A stretch of DNA of 64,000 bases from contig RSEE01000042.1 of NCBI GenBank assembly GCA_003971905.1, forward strand, positions 124,001 to 188,000, written 5' to 3'. Positions 21,350 through 30,977 of the stretch are shown piece by piece. The DNA comes from Moniliella sp. 'wahieum'. Its lineage: Eukaryota; Basidiomycota; Moniliellomycetes; Moniliellales; Moniliellaceae. Positions within the stretch are counted from its first letter, which is position 1, and every line of letters begins with the position of its first letter. Under the pieces are notes generated by a model. That model saw only the letters and a program-made list of their open reading frames with translations. It did not search any database and was not told where the DNA came from. The translations under genes and the position numbers were made by a program.

Positions 21350-24160
21350 TCAGCGAAACGTGTACAACGCCGGATCAAACACATCGACCATTTCGCGGGG
21401 GACGGAGGAATCCCACAGCGCCGTATCGCGATTCAAGCTCTGCCGAATTAGGGCCTGGATGTCCGAGTCGAGGGCCAACGTGTCCGGCTGTGCCGGGGGC
21501 GGGGGGAAGGAGCTAGAGGGAGGTCGGGGCGGTGAGAGAGGGGCGAGAGAGAAGTACGGCCGCGCTGGTTCGCAGTCGAAGTGGAAGTGGACGTGGAATT
21601 GGAATTGGAATTGGAATTGGAAGTGGATGTGGACGTGGAAGGTGGCGGTGGGGGCGAGGCAGGGGAAGGAGGGTCGTTGGGCATAGGGATCCACGAGAGC
21701 AACTCGGCGTACATTGTGTTGGCCATCATGGTGTTGGGTGGAGCTATCCAGTCGTCCGTTTCCCCCCCGCCTTGGGCAGAGGAAGGCAAGGCGGCATCAG
21801 CCGTGGTTTCCGAGGTGGTCCGATGCAAACCAGACGGTGCGTCCGAGGTGGACGGTTCTTTGCTCTGGCTCGGCTCCATCCTGCCGGCCGAGAAGGGACG
21901 GAGAGCCAGTTCGCCGCCAAACCCAAGAGGGGACGTGGCCTTGTGGTGCGCATGGTTGGTCGTGGGGGGACGTTTGCGCTTGGATCCTGGCGGTTGGGGC
22001 GTAGGCGGCGGGTTGGGAGCCGTCGGGCTGGCAGCATGGACCCCCGACTCGAGAGGGACCGTGGTGGGTTAGGGATTGGTGGGCCCAAGTCAACGGGCAA
22101 CTGAGCTGCGACTTCTTCAAGTGCGCGCTTGTGCTTTTCCGCAATGGGCCAGGTAATCGCCATCTCAGCGAGCCAGGTGAGGCAGCGTCGAACCCCATGC
22201 TTGCACTCGTGCACCATCACGGGCAAGAGCGAGTCGTGCGTCGAATACGGCAACAGGACCGACGCCGCAGTGAAGATGGCCAACGCATTGTTGCCCGCAA
22301 TAAACCGCAGACCGGAATCGGCAATCGTCTCAAACAGCTGCACGATGGCCGAGGCCGAAGCAAGGCATGCCGTGGCGGCGACAGCCGAGATGGTATGAGG
22401 AATGCCAGCCGCTGCCGCTGCCGAGGCGGGCAACTCCTTCATCAGAAAAACGGACGAAAGTTGATGATCTTGCACAGATGGAACCAGATCACGAGACACA
22501 CCACGCCTGGCACTGCTGGTCGCCCATCGCGCGAAAGGCGGAACCGTTCGGGCCAGGACGAAGCTACCTCATTCAACTTTAGGTCCAGTTCGATGCACCG
22601 CGCCCACGATGCCACCTGCATCTCCGTCCCACCCGTGCTGGGGGGCGTGGGGCTGCTGCTGGTCGAAGGGGAAGAAAGGAGGGCGCTGGTAGCTTGCTGG
22701 GTCGCCATCTGGTTCAGCAGAATGAGCTCCAGGACCTGGTAAATGCGAGCGGTAAGATTGAGGCTGCTGGCCGCATGCAACGGTCCGAGGGTTTGGGAGC
22801 GCGACGAGTCAGGCATGAGGACCGAATGAAGAACAGGGGTTCAAACTCGTCCGACTCGATCTCCGACACGGGAGGGCTTGGATCAGATCGTTGCGGAACA
22901 TGGGGGGACGGTCAGTCTCGGCACACAAGACCTTCTCCAAGCAAAAGCAGCACCACAGTGCACGAAGCTGGGCTTGACGAAGAGAAGGACCGGGCTCGCC
23001 CTTGTTCGATGCCGGGGGTTGGGCACGGTAAAGACCCATGTCAACTGCCAGTTGGCTGGCCGAGGAGCTAAAACGCCAGGCGCGGCGCAGGTCGCCCGCA
23101 CCATAGAAACGGATCGAATGGAGCAAGAGGGCCTGCAGGACCGTAATGGGAGGCCGGCGCACCGCCAGAGACGACAAGGTTTGCTGCGCCGAGTGCTCCG
23201 AGAGGGCGACGGCATAAGCCCGATCCTGGGGCTTTCCACTGGCGCTTGCGGCCAAGGTAGCGCCGAGGCAGACAACCGCCGAGAAGAGCGGCTCCGGCAC
23301 GTCCCGCTCCAAGTCTTGTTCGGGAATGAGCGAGATGGCGGGCCAGTAGAGAAATGGCCAGTGGGAGTGCATGTGGCGACGGTATATGTCAAAGTAGTGG
23401 CCAACAACCTTGGAAGAGAGCTTGTGGGGGTCAGGGCGGTAGGCCGGGGACTGCAGGGACGCATCTGCGGTGCGCGTAGCCGCGGAAGCTACCGACACGG
23501 GCTCGGTGGGAGACGAAGTGGAACGCTGGTCGTCCTCCTCGTCTGTGGTGTTTGGGAGCGAGGCCTCTGCGAGGTACTGGCTCTTCTCTCGGCTGCGCTC
23601 GTAGAGGTGTTGGCGTATGCGGCTGGCCTCGGCCATGGCAACGCCCACGGCCGACGTGGAGGGCGGAGAGCCAGGGTCGGGCGGAGAGTGCGATGCGGGC
23701 GGGAGCGCGTCGTCGGCTGGAGCGGATCGGGCGATGGTGTGGCGCGCGGGCGCTTGGCAGGGCGCGGGCCGGGGCGGGTGTCGGAGGGGCCGGGCAGCCC
23801 GCCGAACTCGGCACGCGGGATGGGCGCATCGGGGGAGAGGCTCTGGGCGGTGGGACGCGCCCAGGCAGCGGAGGGTTCGGTGGCCGCAGCGGCGGCGGCA
23901 GCTTCAGCAGCAGCAGCAGCGGCGGCTCGCTCGGCGACCACCTTGGCGGTTGGGCGGCCGCGGCGGCGGCCCGAGTCGACGTAGAGGCATTCGATGCCGG
24001 CCTTGTTGCAGGGGGAGCAGCAGGGATAGAGGGCGTCGCACTTCTTTTTGATGCTGGCGCAGCGGACACACGCCTTGGCCGAGCGCGGGGCGGGGCGTGG
24101 TTTGGGGTCGGGCGGGGGGGCAGGGCCGGTGGTGGGGGCGCTGGCGGAGGGCGCCTCCAT
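21350..24160 (-). CDS. Zn2Cys6 fungal transcription factor (Fungal_trans type)
   Basis: This is a nuclear DNA-binding regulator. From 24160 (MEAPSASAP...) a Gal4-type binuclear zinc cluster appears at about residues 30-60. Six cysteines fall in ACVRCASIKKKCDALYPCCS and PCNKAGIECLYVD, followed by a basic linker GRRRGRP. The middle-homology region (Fungal_trans) starts around 23440. It includes VGHYFDIYRRHMHSHWPFLY, LFSAVVCLGATLAASAS, VLQALLLHSIRFYGAGDLRR and QLRALWCCFCLEKVLCAETD. Further helical segments follow (IVQLFETIADSGLRFIAGNN). A Ser-Asn/Ser-Thr tract is encoded by a GGAATT hexamer run at 21594-21640. The tail ends MVDVFDPALYTFR with TGA at 21350. Frame changes occur near 23590, 22830, 22480, 21880 and 21560. 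Targets are unknown; the neighbouring genes give no clear regulon. Confidence 0.88.
21594..21640 (-). repeat. GGAATT hexamer repeat encoding Ser-Asn tract
   Basis: On the + strand about six GGAATT/GGAAGT units run in tandem. In the coding (-) frame they give alternating Ser-Asn and Ser-Thr near the C-terminus of the Zn2Cys6 factor. Confidence 0.8.
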
Positions 24161-24468
24161 GGAGGCGAGGGGCAGGCGGGCGGACAGGAGGAGGAGGAGG
24201 AGGAGGACGCGGGCGAAGAGGCGAAGGGCGCTGTGGAGGGTGGAGGCGTTGGGCTTGAAATTGAAGGTTCTGCGTATCAGTATTGAGTACTAGTCTCAGG
24301 CCTCATTAATCAAACCCGCCTGGCTGCCGCTGGGCGACGCTGGGCTGCCTGCGCCCCCCTGCCGCCGCCCGCCACTGGCCCCGTGCTGGGGGTGCGCGTG
24401 GCACGGGGGCAGCTGGCCCCTGCTCGTTTCAAATTGCACGCGTGGCGGCGGGCAGCACAGCGCTGTTG

Positions 24469-24485
24469 CATGTCACATGTCACAC
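24469..24485. repeat. 7-bp tandem repeat, ACATGTC family
   Basis: CATGTCA, CATGTCA and a partial CAC lie in 7-bp register in the divergent promoter. The palindromic core is ACATGT. A related single copy follows at 24895-24905. Confidence 0.7.
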
Positions 24486-24562
24486 TCGCCAGCCAGATCC
24501 CAACAGATAGCCGCACCGCAGCAGAAGAACTGCGCCCCAGCGTGTCGCTTCCTGGGGCCTCC

Positions 24563-24590
24563 CTATTAGCCACTAGCCACTAGTCACTGG
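24563..24590. repeat. 7-bp tandem repeat, ACTAGTC/CCACTAG family
   Basis: CTATTAG, CCACTAG, CCACTAG and TCACTGG form four in-register heptads. The same family is much longer at 39801-39860. Confidence 0.75.
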
Positions 24591-25240
24591 CCTCAGCCAC
24601 ACCAACCCCCTAGCACTACCTCCCCCCCTCCCCCAGACGAAGATATATCCCTTGCCAGCCGCGTCAACTCACCGTGCAAGTGACTCAAAACTCAACGTTC
24701 AAGTTGAACTCAACAACACTCTTCAGCTTGAAGGTTTTGAGCACCTTGAGTACTTGAGTATTACTCAGTGCGTTCACTACACACTGTCACTAGCCTGTCA
24801 CCCGCACTCCCGACAGGTCCCAACTCTCCCTAGCACGCCTCGCCCCAAGAGAAGCCGAAAAGCCCCGCCCCCCAGCTGCGTCATGCATTGTGCGTCACAT
24901 GTCACGGGTCTTCCACATGCATCACCCTCCATCCTCATCCATCAGCCAGCAGTTTCGCCTGTGCCGATTGCATGTCGCTCGGTATCATCATCACATACTT
25001 GCCACACAGCAGCGAGGTGTCTTCCGTTGCTGTGTCCTCGCTGCATCCTTTCATTCTCTCTCCTTTTTTGTGCAGCAAGCGCAACAGCCACACATCCCAG
25101 GGCCCTCCTGGTGGCACGAGCGAGAGACGAAGGATATACATCTCGTCTGCTTGGCGTCACGTTGACAGCGACACAGAGCCCCATCACTCACTGAGAGCAA
25201 AAGCGACCGTACCACCTCGAATACACAGCATCAGGGAGAA

Positions 25241-25247
25241 TATATAA
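25241..25247 (+). promoter_or_regulatory. TATA box of the KRE6-like gene
   Basis: TATATAA lies 123 bp upstream of the KRE6-like ATG. The sequence between is C/T-rich, as in many fungal leaders. Confidence 0.6.
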
Positions 25248-25369
25248 ACGCAGCTTCAACCACAATCCTGTGCACTGTTGGTGGCCCTTCCAACAGAGCC
25301 GAGTGCCAAGTACACCTCACTCTTTCCCACATCGCATACACCTTCTCTTCTCGCCAGCAGAGTATCATT

Positions 25370-27804
25370 ATGGCCGCCTACCATCCCCGCGCTCCACTGG
25401 CTCCTACGATGAAGGATCCTACGATGCCTATACCTCCCAGCACATTCTCTACCGTGACAGTCAACCTACCGAATTGGCCAGCCACGGTGCCTCTTCCATC
25501 TACTCAGCCTCCAGCGCGGGCCCCGACGACGCTGTGCAGTACACCCGTAATCGCACTAGATGGTCCAACACAGAAGCAGACAAAGATGTCGGTCCGGCAC
25601 CATTGGTCAGGGAAGGGGCTAACTACCCTCCCGGAAATGCTGGTATCGCGCCCCCGCCGATCGGAGGGGTGGGCGGGCCGGGTGACCCAGGCACTGGCTA
25701 TGCGGCTGCCCCTGGAGCGCCAGGCGTAAAGCCGATGCGAATGCCAACGCCAATGACGTTTTCTCCAAGCGCTACTGTGGCCGCAGCCTCCGTGGTGGGC
25801 GCGAAACTACGTCATCCTCGGCAGCTGTTACAACCTCACGAGGTGGCGTTTTGAAGGATCCCTCGACCGAACTTTCGGGGCTCTACTACACCGACATGGA
25901 TGATCTGGACGATGAGCTGCATCGGTTTGGGCCGGACGACTTTACGCACCAGAACAAGAATGGCGGTGGACTCAATACACGCGGGGTACTAAACATGACC
26001 ACGTTGGTGGTGCTCATCCTTGCGTTACTAATGTTGTTTGCCGGGTATCCCATCTTGACCGCCGTGCGAGACAAACACGACCATCTTGGTGGTTACGGAC
26101 CCGGGGGTACCAATGGATCGGGCCAATCGTCCAGCATCCCGGGTGTTCGCACTACTCTCATTGACCCGGACACGCCCCAGGACGCATACACGCGCCCGTC
26201 GGGCGTTGACCAGAGTACAATGCACCTCGTCTTTTCCGACGAGTTTGAAACGCCCGGCCGGAGCTTTTACCCTGGCGACGAGTAAGTAATGCTTTGGGTA
26301 TAATTGCAGTGCCCTCGTTTTTTGTCCATGATGGGAGAATGCTGACCTCTCTCGACTCGGCAGCCCCTTTTGGGAGGCCGTCGATCTGCACTACTGGGCC
26401 ACAAACAACTACGAGTGGTATGACCCGGCAGCTGTGACGACTGCCAATGGTGCGCTTCGAATCACCATCAGCCGGCATCCCGAACACAACCTCAACTTCC
26501 GTGGTGGGATGATCCAGTCGTGGAACAAGTTTTGCTTTACAGGGGGGGTGCTAGTTGCTAGTGTGCGTCTCCCTGGCAAAGCCAAGGCCTCAGGCCTGTG
26601 GCCTGCCATTTGGCTGATGGGCAACCTGGGTCGGGGAGGGTATGGCGCGACATTGGAAGGTACCTGGCCGTACAGCTACGATGCGTGCGATGTAGGCACT
26701 TTGCCCAACCAGACCAACCCGGTAACCAATGACCCCGACACATCCGCTTTGGGAAACTGTCCTTTTAACCAAAAGCACAGCAGCAAGTCTCTCTCTTTCT
26801 CCCGGGACAACGTTTGTCGGCCTGCACCTGCCCTGGAGACGATCATCCGGGGCCGCAGTTCCCCAATGGTTCCTACCCTGGCAGGATGGCTCCAGAGATT
26901 GATCTGTTTGAGGCCCAAGTCAACCAGCAAGAAGGGATGACGGTCTCTCAAAGCTGCCAGTTTGCCCCGTACAAGTGCGTCCTTCCTCCGTTTCCATATC
27001 TGATCTACCTGCATTTTCAAGAAACTGCGAGTAGTGTAGTGCGTACACTTTCCCAATGGGATTGACGCTGACATATCCGTTTGCTCTGGCAGTGCCTACT
27101 ACCGGCCGACCGCGAAACCCATGCTGTTGGACAACCGCACCATTGTCAACAGCTACACGGGCGAGCTAACGCAACAGAGCATGTCGGGGGTGACTCCCAC
27201 AGACCAGCAGGGTATGCAGTACCTGCCAGACCATTCTACTGGTACCTTTACTGAGTATGCGGTGGAGTACCAACCGGGTCAAGGGGGTCATGTGCAATGG
27301 TGGGCCAGTGGTACGCCCGCCTGGCGACTAACAGCAGACGGACTGGCTGCCGACCCCGTTTCTAAAATCTCTTCTCGCCCCGTGCCGCCGGAACCGCTGT
27401 ACATCCTAGCCAACGTGGGCATCTCGCAAAACTTTGGCACACCCTCCTGGAACAAACTAATTTGGCCCTCGTCGATGGAACTGGATTGGATCCGAGTGTA
27501 CCAGCCTGCAGGCAAGACCAACGTGGGCTGCGACCCGCCCGATTATCCTACTGCTGCCTACATCTCCCGACATCTAGAGGCGTATACCAATCCCAACTAT
27601 ACAGTGTGGGGCGAAGGAGGCTATGGGGCGGATTGGCCGCGCAACCGTTTAAACCCAGATGGGTGCAATGCCGTTCCTGCCAAAACTGCTGGCAGCCCGT
27701 CCAAGCCGATCCCCAAGGCGAAAATTTACCCTTCCAACGTCATCGGCAACGGACAACAACAGTGCCAGATCAATTCGTGGAACAAGGGGCAACAGCAGAA
27801 CTGA
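25370..27804 (+). CDS. KRE6/SKN1 family beta-1,6-glucan synthesis protein (GH16)
   Basis: This is a type II membrane protein of the secretory pathway needed for beta-1,6-glucan in the fungal wall. A cytosolic Ser/Gly-rich tail comes first (ILYRDSQPTELASHG), followed by LSGLYYTDMDDLDDELHRFG. One TM helix lies at about 26000-26060 (LVVLILALLMLFAGYPI). The lumenal GH16-like domain has LVFSDEFETPGRSFYPGDD, then PFWEAVDLHYWATNNYEWYD, SGLWPAIWLMGNLGRGGYGA and the catalytic-type MAPEIDLFEAQV. It closes with GISQNFGTPSWNKLIWPSSM and ELDWIRVYQP, TGA at 27802. Introns are 26282-26363 and 26975-27092. Frame changes near 25400, 25850 and 26800 look like assembly indels. Motif order and length match the KRE6/SKN1 family; which paralogue it is cannot be told. 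Confidence 0.93.
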
Positions 27805-28084
27805 TCAGCCCGCTTTCCTGATGTTTTGAGTACAGGCCCATTTCTCTGATTGATATATTTCTTTCCCTCTTACCTGCACAGGCATGCTCTCTTTACAGAG
27901 CGCCCACAGCTCAAGCGCTCACTGTTGAAGGAGGATGAGAATGAGGTGTTTCTGAGGAGAGGTACAGGAGGCTATGAGAAGGCTTGGGCCTTATATAGCC
28001 GAGGGTCCCGGAGAGCAGAAAGGGAGCGTCCGGGCAGTTAGATAAATCATCTCTTGACCAATAACGTGGAAGGGTACTATGATC

Positions 28085-28170
28085 GGGCGGATAGCTCAGT
28101 TGGTAGAGCGCACGCTTCGCATTTCACTTGCGCTTGTGTGAGGTCTGGGGTTCGATTCCCTATTCGTCCA
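28085..28170 (+). tRNA. tRNA-Ala(CGC) with 13-nt intron
   Basis: All arms fold: a 7-bp acceptor (GGGCGGA with TTCGTCC), D arm GCTC-AGTTGGTA-GAGC, anticodon stem CACGC/GTGTG, and T arm closing on TTCGATT. The anticodon is CGC at 28118-28120. The acceptor has the G3:U70 pair, the classic alanine identity element, and A is the discriminator. A 13-nt intron sits after position 37 (28122-28134). A T-run terminator follows at 28173. Confidence 0.93.
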
Positions 28171-28583
28171 ACTTTTTAATATTTTGTCGTACTCTCGATT
28201 GAGGAAGGCTCCCCACGTTTCCGTACTGCCCCAGCTACTGCTGCCCTTGATACCCTCAACAAGATCGGGAGGATCGACCTGAAGAGACAGACAAAACCAA
28301 AAGAAGTGCCCCCCGCCCCACCCGATCATCCTGGTCCCAGCCTGAGCCTTGCGGTCTGATCGATGATCCCACATTCTTTTTTCCCTTTACATTGGCAATG
28401 ATAACATACGAGAGCCCAGACTAGGCGTAGGGGAGTGTATTGGTTTGCGGCTAGCCGTTTCCCTGATACTCGCTCAGCTGATGCTCGCTCAGCGAGCGCT
28501 GAACTTCCAACAACTGCGGGTCTGCTGATTGCGAGTCGCGTTTTTGAGAAAGGATTGACTTCCTCAGAAGGATTACGTCAAAA

Positions 28584-28689
28584 GCACTCGTGATCAAGTG
28601 GTTAAGATGCAACTTTCCCATGCCTAGTGGGGCTCCAGCACGAGGAGCTAGCATAAGTTGTTGCCCGGGTTCGAATCCCGGCGAGTGCA
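28584..28689 (+). tRNA. tRNA-Gly(CCC) with 34-nt intron
   Basis: Acceptor GCACTCG pairs perfectly with CGAGTGC, and the discriminator is A. The T arm is CCGGG-TTCGAAT-CCCGG. Anticodon stem CAACT pairs with AGTTG, giving a loop TTCCCA before an intron of about 34 nt (28621-28654). The anticodon is CCC at 28617-28619. A six-T terminator follows at 28692. Confidence 0.88.
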
Positions 28690-29126
28690 CATTTTTTCGC
28701 TCAAGGTGAACCCTGTCGTTTTAATTTTACGGTGGCACGGTAAAACGGCAAGTACAGCCCCAGTTTGCGCCAGCTCCTGCACTATCAGTCCCCCTCCCTT
28801 TTGTTATCTTCCAGCTCTCTTCGAGCTTCCGCTAGAGCAATCGCAGTCGTCGGTACCAGGAGGTTGTTCCTGGCAGCTCGGGTCTCCTTTTTCCGACGGT
28901 GCTTACGGGCCCACAGATCCCTCCGCCAGTTGCCAAGAGCGCCCGTGTCGGCAACTGAAATGTCTCGTTGTGCGGAAGAGCAAAGGCGGAATTGACACTG
29001 GAAGGCACAATGAGATCATTTGGCGCGCGCGGCTGGCGCACCGCATTCGGGGCGAACCGCGTACGGAGCGAAATGTACAAGCCCATGTTCCAGTCCAGGT
29101 AGCCCCCCTTCCCACCACCTTTCCCC

Positions 29127-30164
29127 ATGGCCCGCAGCAAGCCCAGCCGTGCGTCGAAGGCAAGTGCGCCCGAGTCGGCCGCACCCTTCCCAAAGCAACC
29201 AAGAAGAGCAAAGGCACTTGCTCGTGCACGAGCTGGGGCCTCGCCTTCCTCGCTTTCTTGGGCGCGTTCGTCTTCGTTGCCGTTCCATGGCTGGAACGCA
29301 TCAAGGTATGTCCCAGCTGGCCCCTTCTCTCCGCTGTCACGCCCATGACCCTGATGCTAATACTGATACTGATGTACGCGAGCAGTCAAACCACTATGTG
29401 TTTGACCACGAGGCCATTTACGCCATGACCAGCCGTGCCGTCAAGGAGCACGGCAACTCAACTGAGGCCATCTTTGACGCCATCATCACCGAGCTGCGTG
29501 CCGACCCCAAGATTGGGCCCACGCTCAACAAAAATTCTTGGCGCCAGGAAGAGGAGTGGGTGTTCAACAATGCTGGCGGCGCAATGGGGTCGATGTTCAT
29601 TATCCACGCCAGCGTGACTGAGGTACGTCGATCGTCGATCGCCCATCTTTTGTTCTGCAACTCACATTTTCCTTTCCCCCCTTTCAGTACTTGATCTTCT
29701 TTGGAACGCCGATCGGAACCGAGGGCCACACTGGTCGCCACACTGTACGTCCCTTCCCCAAAGTTAGCAAGTGAAGCACACTAACTTGTTTCCGTCTCGC
29801 GCGCGCCAGGCTGATGATTACTTCAACATTCTCTGGGGTGAACAACGGGCCTACAAGGCTGGCGCGATCGAACCTGAGGTGTATCCCGCTGGATCTGTAC
29901 ACCACCTCCAGCGCGGCCAAGTCAAACAGTACATGATGCCCGAGAGTGGCTGCTGGGCTTTGGAGTTGGCCCAGGGCTGGATCCCGCCCATGCTGCCATT
30001 TGGTTTTGCAGACGTGATCTCCTCTACGCTGGACTTCCCCTCTTTCTACTACACGGCTGTCATCACGGCCCGCGAGATGATTGGCAACTTGCTCCAGGGT
30101 ACGTCGTGCGCCTCGTTCTTTATCTGGTGCTTAGAATACTGACTCGATCGTAGGCAAATTCTGA
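29127..30164 (+). CDS. ERG2: Sterol C-8 isomerase ERG2
   Basis: This ER membrane enzyme of ergosterol synthesis moves the C8=C9 double bond to C7=C8 (fecosterol to episterol). Exon 1 (29127-29305) encodes a Ser/Ala-rich tail, then TM segment [19 protein letters not shown]. Exon 2 (29386-29622) gives [20 protein letters not shown] and [20 protein letters not shown]. Exon 3 (29688-29744) gives [19 protein letters not shown]. Exon 4 (29810-30098) gives [35 protein letters not shown] and [20 protein letters not shown]. The last exon (30154-30164) is only 11 nt and adds GKF before TGA. These are hallmark ERG2/sigma-1 receptor family motifs. One frameshift lies in exon 1 near 29190, in the variable tail. 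Confidence 0.96.
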
Positions 30165-30731
30165 GTCCCCTGGGCGGCAAAGGGAGAGGGCTCATGCTCA
30201 CCGACCCTTTACTCAAAAACACTGCACGATCCATCTTTTTGGCAATTGCATTCTGACTGTATGCTCAGCAAACCCATGTTCCCCCGCAATATCTCCGACT
30301 TGCCCAACAACAGGATTCAATGAAGGAGATACACAGGCCAGTATAGTCAGTCCATTTGCGGGAACTTCAACGTACACAACGTATTTGCTAAAACCCCCAC
30401 GCCTCACCCTCTCCGATATTCTTTTCGCACTTGGATCAAAAGCCTACCCTTGCCTTGAATCTAATCACCCCTTGGGCAGTCAATTGTGTTGGATGGCGTA
30501 TGGCGCGAGATGAATAAATACAGTCCGCATAGGATCGTTGCAGTTGCATGGGGCGCGCAGCTTGGCCTTTTTGTCCTTTCCTCTACGATCGACTCGGTCT
30601 CTCGCTTACTGCTCTGCTCTTCGATCCACTCGTAACGTCGTTCCCGCTCACCATTGCGACGGGCGCCACTAGGACCTAGTCCGACGAAAGGAGTGGCGAA
30701 ACGATACCCTTGAAGAGAAGGGCGACGCGCG

Positions 30732-30737
30732 ACGCGT
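30732..30737. promoter_or_regulatory. MluI cell-cycle box (ACGCGT) upstream of POL3
   Basis: A perfect ACGCGT lies 240 bp upstream of the POL3 ATG, embedded in GCGACGCGCGACGCGTCC. In fungi, MBF-type factors bind this box to drive G1/S expression of DNA replication genes. Confidence 0.65.
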
Positions 30738-30858
30738 CCAACGCGACGCCTCGACCCCCCACTCGACCGGTGACCGGTGTCCCTCCAGGCAGCCAATCCT
30801 GGTGGCTCCATTGAAATGTTCATACGTCGCGTCGCGCAGCTAGGGTTGGGGCGCTTGG

Positions 30859-30864
30859 ACGCGT
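30859..30864. promoter_or_regulatory. Second MluI cell-cycle box upstream of POL3
   Basis: A second perfect ACGCGT lies 114 bp upstream of the POL3 ATG. A near match (ACGTCGCGTCGCG) lies between the two boxes, at about 30824-30836. Confidence 0.65.
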
Positions 30865-30977
30865 CTGAGCCGCGGGGGCACCATTCCCTCGATCCGAGTG
30901 CTTGCCACCAGATTCGATTCCACGCCATCCCAGAGCCCCCATCCAGCTGCTCCTACACCTCTCCCCTCTCCCCCTCC

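Larger units (their letters stand above)
24161..25369. other. Divergent promoter region with three heptad arrays
   Basis: This 1.2 kb spacer lies between the Zn2Cys6 factor (-) and the KRE6-like gene (+). It contains CAGTATT-GAGTACT-AGTCTCA at 24277-24297, a CATGTCA pair at 24469-24485 and a CCACTAG array at 24563-24590. A TATA box lies near 25241. No coding gene is evident. Confidence 0.55.
30165..30977. other. ERG2-POL3 intergenic region and POL3 promoter
   Basis: This spacer holds the ERG2 3' UTR and the POL3 promoter. The last 260 bp are rich in CGCG-containing motifs, including two perfect ACGCGT boxes. A 155-codon open frame on the minus strand (30461-30928) overlaps the promoter, lacks any recognisable domain and is rejected. 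Confidence 0.55.

Noticed and set aside
22878-23984. 368-codon open frame on the + strand
   Set aside because: It is antisense to the Zn2Cys6 factor, Arg/Gly-rich and without a domain; high GC content keeps this frame open.
28658-29126. + strand open frame running from the tRNA-Gly 3' end into ERG2
   Set aside because: It begins inside a tRNA gene, and its ERG2-like part is simply the real ERG2 exon 1.
30461-30928. 155-codon minus-strand open frame in the POL3 promoter
   Set aside because: No recognisable domain, Arg-rich composition, and it overlaps the MluI-box promoter.
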